NCBI GenBank assembly: GCA_016218545.1
Contig: JACRDQ010000044.1
Location: 62,001-126,000 of the forward strand
Origin: Elusimicrobiota bacterium
GTDB taxonomy: Bacteria; Elusimicrobiota; Elusimicrobia; UBA1565; UBA9628
Direction of reading: 5' to 3'
DNA: 64,000 nt
Shown: positions 46,116-54,432 of the stretch, piece by piece
Layout: every line of letters starts with the position of its first letter
How positions within the stretch are numbered: the stretch's first letter is position 1
Notes under the pieces: generated by a model
What the model saw: the letters and a program-made list of their open reading frames with translations, nothing else
Told to the model about the DNA's origin: nothing
The model's database searches: none
Translations under genes and position numbers: made by a program

Positions 46116-47435
46116 TCAGGCCTCGATGACGACGTGGGTGTCCACGGAGCGCACGGTGCCGTCGATGCTGGCGTGCACGCGCGCTCCGAGCTTGCCCTCG
46201 GGGATCTCGCCGATGAGGTCCCCGGCCTTGACCTTGACCCCAGGGGAGACGACCGCCTGGGCGGGCACTCCGAGGTGCTGCTTAAGGGGGATGCGGACCC
46301 GGCCGACCCTGTGGACGCGGTCGTCCAGCGGCGCTTCGGCCCGGTAGTTCCAAAGGCCGATCCTGCGCATGAGGCTCTCCAGCGGGATCTTCCTGAACTC
46401 CCGGACCGGGTGGACCTTGGGGGCCGCGCCGGTGTTGAGGGTCGCGCTCCTCCAGTTGACGCTCTTCTCGGCCAGGGCCCTCTTGGAGGCCACGCACACG
46501 TCCCTGGGGTCGAGCTCCTCGGGGCAGGCGAAGAGGTTGCACAGGGAGCACTCGCAGCACAGGAGCGACCACTCGTCCCAGACCTTGCGGTCCGGACCGG
46601 AGAAGGAGAGGCTCCTCATGACCTTGTGGGGCTGGATGGCGTAGCCTAGGAGGTAGCGCGGGCAGAACTCGGTGCAGAGGGAGCACTGGTCGCAGGTGGA
46701 TTTGCCGATGAGGTCGATGGACCTCTGCGAGGCGGTCTTCTTGCGCCAGAGGCCGTGGCTCTCGGGCAGGATGATGAGGCCGCCGCTGGTCTTGGTCAGG
46801 GGTTCGGCAGGGTCCGCGGGCCGGCCCATCATGGCCCCGCCGTCCAAGACGCCGAACTCCGGGACCGTGGCTCCGCCGGCGAGCCGGATGGCCTCCGCGA
46901 TGGGGGTCCCCACCGGGAGCTTCAGGGTCACGGGCCTCTTGACCGCGCCGGCCACGGTCAGGTAGGTGTGCGTGACGGACTGCTTGGAGGCCAAGGCGAC
47001 GTTGATGAGGGTCTCGGCGTTGTCCACCACGGCGCCGATCTGGATGGGGATGCCGCCCTGGGGGATGAGCCTTCCCGTGGCCTCGTAGACGAGGCTGTAC
47101 TCGTCGCCGGCCGGGTAGTAGTTGCCCAGGCCCAGGAGCCGCAGGTGCGGCTTGCCGCTCAAGGCTTTCACATAGGCCGCCATGACCTCGTGGTACTTCT
47201 CCTTGACGCCCACGACCCCGCTCTTGGCGCCGGTCGCGGTCATCATGAGCTCTAGACCTGAGACCACAAGGTCCGCGAAGCGCTTCTGGAGCTCCTTGTC
47301 CTTGTAGAGGAGGGGCTCGCACTCGGCGCCGTTGGCGATCACGATCTCGGCCGAGGCCGCGGCCTTCACGTGGGTCGGGAAGCCCGCGCCTCCGGCGCCG
47401 ACCACGCCTGCCTGTCTGATGAGGGTGCCTGGCAT
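46116..47435 (-). CDS. pduS: PduS-like flavin/iron-sulfur electron-transfer protein
   Basis: 439 residues. RnfC-related protein: MPGTLIRQAGVVGAGGAGFPTH gives the glycine-rich flavin/NADH-type N-terminus, VIANGAECEPLLYKD is typical of RnfC/PduS, and an SLBB-like domain follows (VAGAVKRPVTLKLP). Two [4Fe-4S] motifs are intact: CDQCSLCTEFCP (about 247-258) and CCECSLCNLFACP (about 289-301). The C-terminal beta barrel resembles a biotinyl-type domain (VSPGVKVKAGDLIGEIPEG). In propanediol microcompartments PduS is the cobalamin reductase, docked to PduT. Here it forms a two-gene operon with the PduT homologue. A TACAAT box lies 7 nt before the ATG. Confidence 0.9.
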   Translation of the reverse strand: MPGTLIRQAGVVGAGGAGFPTHVKAAASAEIVIANGAECEPLLYKDKELQKRFADLVVSGLELMMTATGAKSGVVGVKEKYHEVMAAYVKALSGKPHLRLLGLGNYYPAGDEYSLVYEATGRLIPQGGIPIQIGAVVDNAETLINVALASKQSVTHTYLTVAGAVKRPVTLKLPVGTPIAEAIRLAGGATVPEFGVLDGGAMMGRPADPAEPLTKTSGGLIILPESHGLWRKKTASQRSIDLIGKSTCDQCSLCTEFCPRYLLGYAIQPHKVMRSLSFSGPDRKVWDEWSLLCCECSLCNLFACPEELDPRDVCVASKRALAEKSVNWRSATLNTGAAPKVHPVREFRKIPLESLMRRIGLWNYRAEAPLDDRVHRVGRVRIPLKQHLGVPAQAVVSPGVKVKAGDLIGEIPEGKLGARVHASIDGTVRSVDTHVVIEA

Positions 47436-47442
47436 TGTATTG

Positions 47443-47448
47443 ATTGTA
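47443..47448 (-). promoter_or_regulatory. -10-like box of the pduS-pduT operon
   Basis: TACAAT on the minus strand ends 7 nt before ATG 47435, predicting a leaderless mRNA. The 40-bp gap to guaB also contains GGTGTCAGAGTCAGATTC, which starts like the hairpin at 26420. Confidence 0.45.
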
Positions 47449-47477
47449 TTAATGGTCAGCGGGTGTCAGAGTCAGAT

Positions 47478-48920
47478 TCATGATTTACGCTCGAGCCTGG
47501 GCAGGGACTCGGCCCAGGCCGCCGGGGTGATGCGGATGAACTCGGCCTTGCGCCAGAGTTCGGCCACGGTCCGGGCGCCGGAATAGCTCATGCCGGAGCG
47601 CAGGCCGCCCGCCAGCTGGTGGACGACCTCGAAGGCCCGCCCGCGGAATGGGACCATGGACTCGACACCTTCGGCTACGACCTCCATGGCCTCCTCGTCG
47701 TCGACGCGGTGGTGGCCGCCGCTCTCGGTGATGCGGCGCGAGAGGGTCGCGGTCAGGGAGGCCATCCCGCGGTAGAGCTTGTACTTGATGCCGCCGCGCA
47801 CGATCATCAGGCCCGGGCTCTCCTCCGTGCCGGCCAGGAGGCTGCCGATCATGACGGAGGAGGCGCCTGCCGCCATGGCCTTGGTGATGTCGCCGGGGTC
47901 GCGCACGCCGCCGTCGGAGATGACGGGCACGCCCGACTTGGCGGTGAGCTTGGCGCAGTCGAGGATGGCGGTCAGCTGGGGCACGCCGGCCCCGGAGACG
48001 ATGCGGGTCGAGCAGATCGAGCCCGGACCCACGCCCACCTTGATCCCGTCGGCGCCGGCCTCGGTCAGGTCGCGGGCGCCCTCGTAGGTCGCCACGTTGC
48101 CGGCCACGAGCTCCGCTGCCGGCCAGCGCTTCTTGATCCGGGCGACCGCCTCGATGACGTGGTCCGAGTGGCCGTGGGCCACGTCGACCACGAGGACGTC
48201 CGCGCCCGCCGAAAGGAGGGCCGCGGAGCGCTCCATGAAGTCGCCGACTACGCCGACCGCGGCGCCCACGAGGAGCCGGCCCTTGGGGTCCTCGGAGGCC
48301 TCGGGATGGAGCCTCTTCTTCTTGATGTCCTTGGCCGTGATGAGGCCCTTGAGGGTGCCGGAGGCGTCGATGATGGGGAGCTTCTCGATCTTGTGCCGGG
48401 CCAGGACCTTGGCCGCGGCCTCGAGGGTGATGCCCGGCCGGGCCGTGACCAGCTTGGAGGACATGACGGCCTTGACCGGGGCGGAATCGTCATCGTGGAA
48501 CTGGAGGTCGCGCTCGGAGACCACGCCGAGGAGCTTGCGGCCCTCCCCCACGACCAGCAGGCCGCCGACCTGCTTGCTCCGCATGAAATCCCGGGCCGCG
48601 CCCACGGTGTCGCGGGGGGAGATGGTGTAGGGCTCCTCGATGAGCACGCTCTCCGTGCGCTTGACCTTGGCGACCTGGGCGGCCTCCTCCTCGATGGTGA
48701 GGAAGCGGTGGATGATGCCCAGACCCCCGGCCTGGGCCATGGCGATGGCCATGTCGGCCTCTGTGACCGTGTCCATGTTGGCGGACACGATGGGGCACTT
48801 GAGCTTGATGTTCCGGGAGAAGCTGCCGGAGGTGTCGACGCTCTTGCGGGAGGCGATGGTCGAGCGCTTCGGCACGAGGAGGACGTCGCTGAACGTGATC
48901 CCTTCTTTCATAGTCTCCAT
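47478..48920 (-). CDS. guaB: Inosine-5'-monophosphate dehydrogenase
   Basis: 480 residues from ATG 48920; an in-frame ATG at 48944 overlaps the -10 box, and ATG 48911 is another option. GuaB oxidises IMP to XMP with NAD+, the committed step of GMP synthesis. EGITFSDVLLVPKRST is the typical N-terminus. A pair of CBS domains occupies about 85-205 (EEPYTISPRDTVGAARDFM, VVSERDLQF). The TIM barrel carries the catalytic loop GVGPGSICSTR (Cys about 302) and DGGVRDPGDI. The order is the standard bacterial one. It is divergent from hemB across a 41-bp shared promoter. Confidence 0.96.
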   Translation of the reverse strand: METMKEGITFSDVLLVPKRSTIASRKSVDTSGSFSRNIKLKCPIVSANMDTVTEADMAIAMAQAGGLGIIHRFLTIEEEAAQVAKVKRTESVLIEEPYTISPRDTVGAARDFMRSKQVGGLLVVGEGRKLLGVVSERDLQFHDDDSAPVKAVMSSKLVTARPGITLEAAAKVLARHKIEKLPIIDASGTLKGLITAKDIKKKRLHPEASEDPKGRLLVGAAVGVVGDFMERSAALLSAGADVLVVDVAHGHSDHVIEAVARIKKRWPAAELVAGNVATYEGARDLTEAGADGIKVGVGPGSICSTRIVSGAGVPQLTAILDCAKLTAKSGVPVISDGGVRDPGDITKAMAAGASSVMIGSLLAGTEESPGLMIVRGGIKYKLYRGMASLTATLSRRITESGGHHRVDDEEAMEVVAEGVESMVPFRGRAFEVVHQLAGGLRSGMSYSGARTVAELWRKAEFIRITPAAWAESLPRLERKS

Positions 48921-48942
48921 GGACGGCGCCGGGGTGAGGCTC

Positions 48943-48955
48943 ATTATAGTAAAAT
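48943..48955. promoter_or_regulatory. Overlapping bidirectional -10 elements of guaB and hemB
   Basis: The 13-bp string ATTATAGTAAAAT reads TATAAT on the minus strand (48948 down to 48943) for guaB, and TATAGT (48945-48950) or TAAAAT (48950-48955) on the plus strand for hemB. TAAAAT ends 6 nt before the hemB ATG. Confidence 0.6.
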
Positions 48956-48961
48956 CACCGC

Positions 48962-49960
48962 ATGAGCTTTCCCATCGAGAGGCTGCGACGGCTGCGCCGC
49001 ACCCCCGCCCTGCGGGCCCTGGTGCGTGAGACGGTCCTGGAACCCTCCGACCTCGTCCTGCCCCTCTTCATCCGGCCCGGGCGGGGAGAGGCCCGGCCCA
49101 TCAAATCCATGCCCGGGGTGTTCCAGTTCTCCAGGGACCGCGCCCTCAAGGCCCTGGCTACGGCGGTCTCCGCGGGCGTGCGCTCGGTCATCCTCTTCGG
49201 CATCCCGGACAAGAAGGACGCCCAGGCCAGCGGAGCCTACGCGGCCGACGGCGTCATCCAGGCCGCGGCGCGCGCCGTCAAGGACCGCTACCCGGACCTG
49301 GTGGTCATCGCGGACCTGTGCTTCTGCGAGTATATGGACCACGGCCACTGCGGGGTGGTCGGCAAGGGGGAGATCCTCAACGACGAGACCCTCGAGCTCG
49401 CGGCCAGGACCGCGGTCAGCCAGGCCGAGGCCGGGTGCGACGTCATCGCGCCCAGCGGCATGATGGACGGCCAGGTCGCGGCCATCCGCAGGGCCCTGGA
49501 CGGCGCGGGCAAGGAGACGACCGCGATCCTCGCCTACGCGGCCAAGTACGCCAGCGCCTTCTACGGCCCCTTCCGGGACGCGGCCGAGTCGCCGCCGAGC
49601 TTCGGGGACCGGTCCTCCTACCAGATGGACCCCGCCAACCTGCGCGAGGCCATGCGCGAGATCGCCCTGGACATCCAGGAGGGCGCGGACATGGTGATGG
49701 TCAAGCCCGCCCTGGCCTATCTCGACGTCCTGCGCCGGGGGCGCGACGCCTTCCGGGTCCCCTTCGCGGCCTACTCGGTCTCGGGGGAGTACGCCATGAT
49801 CAAGGCCGCGGCCGAGCGCGGCTGGATCGACGAGAAGCGCGCGGCCCTCGAAGCCCTGCTCTGCATCAGGCGGGCTGGAGCGGACTTCATCATCACCTAC
49901 CACGCCGTGGACGCCGCCCGGTGGCTCGCGTCCCCCGGACGGGCCGGGCGCAAAGCCTAG
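48962..49960 (+). CDS. hemB: Porphobilinogen synthase (delta-aminolevulinic acid dehydratase)
   Basis: 332 residues, normal length. HemB condenses two 5-aminolevulinates to porphobilinogen in tetrapyrrole synthesis. The zinc-binding cysteine segment is ADLCFCEYMDHGHCG, so this is a zinc-dependent form rather than the Mg2+-only type. The two active-site lysines are in LAYAAKYASAFYGPFRDA and MVMVKPALAYLDVL. SGMMDGQVAAIR and YSVSGEYAMIKAA complete the signature. A tetrapyrrole product agrees with possible cobalamin or heme use, and a HemN-like protein lies at 55932. The gene shares a bidirectional promoter with guaB. Confidence 0.97.
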   Translation: MSFPIERLRRLRRTPALRALVRETVLEPSDLVLPLFIRPGRGEARPIKSMPGVFQFSRDRALKALATAVSAGVRSVILFGIPDKKDAQASGAYAADGVIQAAARAVKDRYPDLVVIADLCFCEYMDHGHCGVVGKGEILNDETLELAARTAVSQAEAGCDVIAPSGMMDGQVAAIRRALDGAGKETTAILAYAAKYASAFYGPFRDAAESPPSFGDRSSYQMDPANLREAMREIALDIQEGADMVMVKPALAYLDVLRRGRDAFRVPFAAYSVSGEYAMIKAAAERGWIDEKRAALEALLCIRRAGADFIITYHAVDAARWLASPGRAGRKA

Positions 49961-49976
49961 GGACGACCGGGCCGGC

Positions 49977-50903
49977 ATGACCTTCCTGGTCCTGGCCGCG
50001 CTCCTGGCCGCGCCGGCCTGGGCGGGACTCTGCCCGGGTTGGGGCGAGGCGCGGCAGGTGGGGGAGCTTGCGGCCGAAGCCATCCCGGAGGCAAGCGGCC
50101 TTGCGGTCTCGAAAGCTTGGGCGCGGCTCTACCACATCAACGACTCGGGCGGAGGCCCGTGGTTCTTCGTCACGGACATGCGCGGCACAGGCAGGGGCAA
50201 GGTCTTCGTGGAGGGCTTCTTCCCATGGGACACGGAGGAGCTCGCTTTGGGGCCCTGCGGCAAGGCGACCTGCCTCTTCATCGGGGACATCGGCGACAAC
50301 GCCGTCCGGCGCTCGGAGGTCGCGGTGGCCCTGGTCCGGGAGCGCAAGGAGTTCCCGGCCAGGGTGCCGGCCCTGAAGGTCCTGCGCCTGCGCTACCCCG
50401 ACGGCAGCCACAACGCGGAGGCCATGGCGGTCCATCCCAAGGGCGATCTCTTCATCGTCACCAAGGAGACCCCGAGGAAGAAGGGCACCCGCCCCGCCAA
50501 GGTCTTCAGGCTCGCCAAGGCCAAGGTCATGTCCAAGGGGGACGCCGTCTTGGAACTCGAGCCTTGGGGAGAACTCGACGTGCCCGCCTTCACCGGCAGC
50601 AAGGACAAGTTCGGGAGGATCGTGACGTCCATGGACATCGCGCCCGACGGCAAGTCGTTCCTGCTGCTGACGTATCGCGACGCGCTCGAGTTCGGGCTGG
50701 ACCTGTCCGAGGGTCCCGTCCCGGCGGAGCCGGCGGAAGGCAAGGGCTTCGTCCGCGTGCCCTTGAAGCCGCTCGTCCAGCAGGAGACCGTGGTCTACCT
50801 GCCGGACGGCAGCGGGTTCCTCTACGGGACGGAGTTCGTGCCCAACAGGGCTCCGGAACAGAAGGCGCCCGAGCTCTTCCTCGTGCCCTGCTCCCGACCC
50901 TAG
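49977..50903 (+). CDS. Exported protein, probable beta-propeller, unknown function
   Basis: 308 residues. A signal peptide (MTFLVLAALLAAPAWAG) is followed by a beta-rich sequence with WD/NHL-style turns: RLYHINDSGGGPWFFVTD, DTEELALGPCGKATCLFIGDIGDN, NAEAMAVHPKGDLFIVTKE and VTSMDIAPDGKSFLLLTYRD. The recurring acidic pairs and G-D-x-x-D-N suggest a calcium-stabilised propeller like exported phytase/esterase-like propellers; no catalytic motif is certain. Four cysteines (C21, and later CGKATC and the terminal C) could form disulfides. It begins 16 bp after hemB, but the pairing need not be functional. The stop codon is embedded in the left end of the inverted-repeat element that follows. Confidence 0.7.
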   Translation: MTFLVLAALLAAPAWAGLCPGWGEARQVGELAAEAIPEASGLAVSKAWARLYHINDSGGGPWFFVTDMRGTGRGKVFVEGFFPWDTEELALGPCGKATCLFIGDIGDNAVRRSEVAVALVRERKEFPARVPALKVLRLRYPDGSHNAEAMAVHPKGDLFIVTKETPRKKGTRPAKVFRLAKAKVMSKGDAVLELEPWGELDVPAFTGSKDKFGRIVTSMDIAPDGKSFLLLTYRDALEFGLDLSEGPVPAEPAEGKGFVRVPLKPLVQQETVVYLPDGSGFLYGTEFVPNRAPEQKAPELFLVPCSRP

Positions 50904-51219
50904 GCGCCTGAGCGATCAGTGGCATGCCCCTGCGCCGCTCGCCGCCGGAGCGAGCCGAGGCGCGAGAAGCGAGGATAGCCCCGCAGCTATCCGAGCGCCG
51001 AGCAACGAAGGCGCAGTCCGACGGTGAGCGGCCCTGTTCCAAGAGGAATTGCGCAGGCAAAGTCCGCGCAATTCCTAATTAGGGAAGGGGAAACCCTCCC
51101 CTGGCCGGCTGCTGCGTTGCTCCTCCCTCACATGCCTCAGCATGCTCGATCGTCGCGCCTTGCAGCCGGCGCAGGCTCGGGTTTCGCAGGGGCATGCCGC
51201 TGATTGCTCAGGCTCCTAG
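50900..51219. mobile_element. 320-bp structured element with 35-bp terminal inverted repeats (MITE-like or structured RNA)
   Basis: Bases 50900-50934 and 51185-51219 are inverted copies with 32 of 35 matches; both ends are CTAG. Inside are nested stems: 50934-50950 with 51016-51032 (imperfect), GGATAGC/GCTATCC, 51044-51054 with 51066-51076 (11 bp perfect), 51104-51112 with 51162-51170 (9 bp perfect), and CATGC/GCATG at 51131-51144. No coding frame is credible. The stop codons of both convergent neighbours lie in the terminal CTAG. It could be a non-autonomous transposable element or a structured transcript that also terminates both genes. Confidence 0.6.
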
Positions 51220-52544
51220 ACCGTGGGCTGCGCCGCGGGCTTGGCCTTGGCGGCCACGGCCTCGAGCATCTCCGTGGTCAGGGACTTGGGCCGCTCCAGG
51301 GCGTAGCCCAGGCCGCGGTCCCAGATGATGTTCGCGGAGACCCCCAGGGCCCGGCCCACGCCGAAGAGCACGGTGTAGAAGTCGTACTCCCGGACCCCGT
51401 AGTGCCACTGGATGACGCCGGACTGCGCGTCCACGTTAGGCCACGGGTTCTTGGCCTTGCCGCGCGCCAGGAGGATGGGCGGCACCACCTTGTAGAGCAG
51501 GTCCGCGTACTTGAAGAGGATGTCCTCGGGCAGGTACTTGAGGCTGAACTCCCGCTGGGCGGTGTACCTGGGGTCGGTCTTGCGCAGGACGGCGTGCCCG
51601 AAGCCGGGGACGACCTGGCCGCCGTCGAGGGTCTCGTTGACGAACTTCTTCATCTCGTCCTCGGTCGGGACCTTGCCGCCCATCTTCGTCATGACGCTCT
51701 GGACCCAGCGCAGGACTTCCTGGTTGGCCAGGCCGTGCAGGGGACCGGCCAAGCCGTCGAGCATGGCCGAGAGGGAGTAGTACATGTCGGAGAGGGCGCT
51801 CGCCACGAGATGGCCGGAGTGGGCCGAGACGTTGCCGCTCTCGTGGTCGCTGTGCAGGATGAAGTAGAGGCGGGAGACGTCGTCGTAGGGCTTGGGCACC
51901 CCCATCATGTGCGCGAAGTCGCCGCCGAAGTCGAGCTTCGGGTCGGAGGCGATGAACTTGCCGCCGTGGTACTTGAGGCGGTAGATGTGCGCCGCGATGC
52001 CCGGGAGCTTGGCCACGCAGTTGAGGGCGTCCTCGTAGGTCGGGTCCCAGTAGTCGGTCTTGGGTAGGCCCTTCTCGTAGGCCTTGGCGAAGACGGACTC
52101 CCGCTGCATGGACAAGACGGCGGTCGAGAACATGACCATGGGGTGCGAGTCCTTCGGCATGGCGGCCAGGATGTCCCAGACGTACTGCGGCACGGCGCAG
52201 CGCTTGCGGAACTCCTCGTGAAGCTCGGAGACCTCGTCCTCGGTGGGGATGTCGCCGGTGAGCAGGAGGTAGAAGAGGCCCTCGACGTAGGGCATCTGCC
52301 CGCCCGGGACCTTGGGAAGGTTCTGCAGGACCTCGGGGATGAGCATGCCGCGGAAGCGGATGCCCTCCTGCGGGTCAAGGTAGGAGATGTCGGTGACGAG
52401 GCCCTTGATGTCCCTCATGCCGCCGATGCACTGCTCGATGGTGATCTCGTCGAGCTTGACGTTGCCGAACTCCTTGACGAGCCTCGCGGTGCGCGGCCGC
52501 CAATCCTTGATCTTCTGGTGCAGCCTTTCTTTCAGGGTCGCCAT
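51216..52544 (-). CDS. gltA: Citrate synthase, mitochondrial (eukaryote-like) type
   Basis: 442 residues from ATG 52544 (GGGAG 6 nt upstream; an in-frame upstream ATG is less likely). The enzyme condenses acetyl-CoA and oxaloacetate to citrate. The sequence resembles the mitochondrial type I enzyme rather than the usual bacterial hexameric type: GGMRDIKGLVTDISYLDPQE followed by GIRFRG, the histidine segment HSDHESGNVSAHSGHLV, then GLAGPLHGLANQEVLRW, and VPGFGHAVLRKTDPRY. Eukaryote-like citrate synthases are known in some bacteria such as Geobacter. The stop codon lies in the right end of the inverted-repeat element. It is divergent from ettA. Confidence 0.94.
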   Translation of the reverse strand: MATLKERLHQKIKDWRPRTARLVKEFGNVKLDEITIEQCIGGMRDIKGLVTDISYLDPQEGIRFRGMLIPEVLQNLPKVPGGQMPYVEGLFYLLLTGDIPTEDEVSELHEEFRKRCAVPQYVWDILAAMPKDSHPMVMFSTAVLSMQRESVFAKAYEKGLPKTDYWDPTYEDALNCVAKLPGIAAHIYRLKYHGGKFIASDPKLDFGGDFAHMMGVPKPYDDVSRLYFILHSDHESGNVSAHSGHLVASALSDMYYSLSAMLDGLAGPLHGLANQEVLRWVQSVMTKMGGKVPTEDEMKKFVNETLDGGQVVPGFGHAVLRKTDPRYTAQREFSLKYLPEDILFKYADLLYKVVPPILLARGKAKNPWPNVDAQSGVIQWHYGVREYDFYTVLFGVGRALGVSANIIWDRGLGYALERPKSLTTEMLEAVAAKAKPAAQPTV

Positions 52545-52731
52545 GGAACACTCCCTCGCCCGCGCATCGTCGTGCGGCACTCCGCCTCTTCCCCCGCGGG
52601 CGACCGCGCAGTTTACCTGTACCGGCGTCTCTTGTCAATGATGTTCGCTTCCCTTTTCGATGCGTTTTTAGGGGGCCCGGATTCAGCCTCCGCGGGCCCG
52701 GGGGGAACGGGCGCTCGCGGGCGCATAATGA

Positions 52732-52737
52732 TAAAAT
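52732..52737 (+). promoter_or_regulatory. -10-like box of ettA
   Basis: TAAAAT ends 6 nt before ATG 52744, the same hexamer and distance as at hemB, implying a leaderless transcript. An out-of-frame ATG lies between them at 52739. Confidence 0.45.
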
Positions 52738-52743
52738 CATGGC

Positions 52744-54432
52744 ATGGCACCCACCGTAGACACCAAGCAGATCATCTATTCGATGTCCGAGGTCGGGAGG
52801 AGCTACCCGCCCAAGCGCGTCGCGCTCAAGGACATCTCGCTGGGGTTCTACTACGGCGCCAAGATCGGCGTCATCGGCGAGAACGGCAGCGGCAAGAGCA
52901 CGCTCCTGCGCATCATGGCGGGCCTGGACTCCGAGCACACGGGCCAAATCGCCCGCTCCAAGGGCTACGACGCGGGCCTGCTGGAGCAGGAGCCCAAGCT
53001 CGACCCGGAGAAGACCGTCAAGGAGGTCGTGGAGGAGGCCGTGGCCCCGATCAAGAAGCTCCTGGCCGATTTCGATGAGGTGAGCGCCGCCCTCGGGGGC
53101 GAGCTCTCGCCCGAGGACATGGAGAAGCTCCTCGACAAGCAGGGCCGCCTCCAGGAGAAGATCGAGGCCGCGGGAGGCTGGGAGCTCGACAGCCGCCTGG
53201 AGCTCGCCATGGACGCCCTGCGCTGCCCTCCGGGAGACACCAAGGTGGCGGTCCTCTCGGGCGGAGAGAAGAGGCGGGTGGCCCTCTGCCGCCTGCTCCT
53301 CTCCGAGCCGCACATCCTCCTCCTCGACGAGCCGACCAACCACCTGGACGCCGAGTCCGTGGACTGGCTCGAGCAGCACCTGCGCCAGTACCGGGGCACG
53401 GTCATCGCCGTGACCCATGACCGCTACTTCCTCGACAACGTGGCGGGCTGGATCCTCGAGCTCGACCGCGGGGAGGGCTTCCCCTACAAGGGCAACTACG
53501 CCGCGTGGCTCGAGGCCAAGGCCGCGCGCCTGGCCATGGAGGCCAAGGCCGAGTCGAAGTACCAGAAGACGCTGGCCCGCGAGCTCGAGTGGGTGCGCCT
53601 GGGCGCCAAGGGCCGGCAGGCCAAGTCCAAGGCGCGCCTGCGGGCCTACGACGAGATGCTCGACGACGCCCCGGAGACGCGCGAGGCGGAGCTGGAGATC
53701 TTCATCCCGCCGGGCCCGCGCCTGGGCGACGTGGTCATCGACGTCCAGGGCGTGTCCAAGGCCTACGGCGACAAGCTCCTCTTCGAGGGCCTCACCTTCA
53801 GCCTGCCGCGAAACGGCATCGTGGGCGTCATCGGCCCCAACGGCGCGGGCAAGACCACCCTCTTCAAGCTCATCACCGGCAGGGAGAAGCCCGACGCGGG
53901 CACGGTCCGCGTGGGCGAGAGCGTCCAGCTGTCTTACGTGGATCAGGAGCGCGACAGCCTGGTCCTGGACCGGCCGGTCTGGGAGGCGGTCTCCGGCGGC
54001 GGGGACACCGTGATCGTGGGCAAGCGCGAGGTCAACGCCCGGCAGTACGTGGCCCGGTTCAACTTCACCGGGTCCGACCAGCAGAAGCTCGTCAGCGAGC
54101 TCTCGGGCGGAGAGCGCAACCGCGTGCACATGGCCCGGATGCTCAAGGAAGGGGGCAACGTGCTTCTCCTCGACGAGCCGACCAACGACCTCGACGTCCA
54201 TACCCTGCGCGCCCTCGAAGAGGCCATCCTCAACTTCGCGGGCTGCTGCGTCATCATCAGCCACGACCGGTGGTTCCTCGACCGCGTGGCGACCCACATC
54301 CTGGCCTTCGAGGGCGAGAGCCAGGTCCGGTTCTTCGAGGGCAACTACCAGGCCTACGAGGAGGACCGCAAGGCCCGGCTGGGCGAGGCTGCGCCGAGCA
54401 GGATCCGCTACAAGAGACTGACGAGGAGCTGA
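52744..54432 (+). CDS. ettA: Energy-dependent translational throttle protein EttA (ABC-F)
   Basis: 562 residues, standard EttA length. ABC-F ATPase that binds the ribosomal E site and gates the first elongation step according to ATP/ADP. Domain 1: GENGSGKST, LSGGEKRRVALCR, LLLLDEPTNHLDAESVDWLE. Domain 2: GPNGAGKTT, LSGGERNRVHMAR, LLLDEPTNDLDV. The interdomain linker (TLARELEWVRLGAKGRQAKS) carries the P-site tRNA interacting motif, and MAPTVDTKQIIYSMSEVGR at the N-terminus matches the EttA subfamily (IYTM-x-x-V). It ends in a TGATG overlap with the next gene, a receiver protein. Confidence 0.95.
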   Translation: MAPTVDTKQIIYSMSEVGRSYPPKRVALKDISLGFYYGAKIGVIGENGSGKSTLLRIMAGLDSEHTGQIARSKGYDAGLLEQEPKLDPEKTVKEVVEEAVAPIKKLLADFDEVSAALGGELSPEDMEKLLDKQGRLQEKIEAAGGWELDSRLELAMDALRCPPGDTKVAVLSGGEKRRVALCRLLLSEPHILLLDEPTNHLDAESVDWLEQHLRQYRGTVIAVTHDRYFLDNVAGWILELDRGEGFPYKGNYAAWLEAKAARLAMEAKAESKYQKTLARELEWVRLGAKGRQAKSKARLRAYDEMLDDAPETREAELEIFIPPGPRLGDVVIDVQGVSKAYGDKLLFEGLTFSLPRNGIVGVIGPNGAGKTTLFKLITGREKPDAGTVRVGESVQLSYVDQERDSLVLDRPVWEAVSGGGDTVIVGKREVNARQYVARFNFTGSDQQKLVSELSGGERNRVHMARMLKEGGNVLLLDEPTNDLDVHTLRALEEAILNFAGCCVIISHDRWFLDRVATHILAFEGESQVRFFEGNYQAYEEDRKARLGEAAPSRIRYKRLTRS

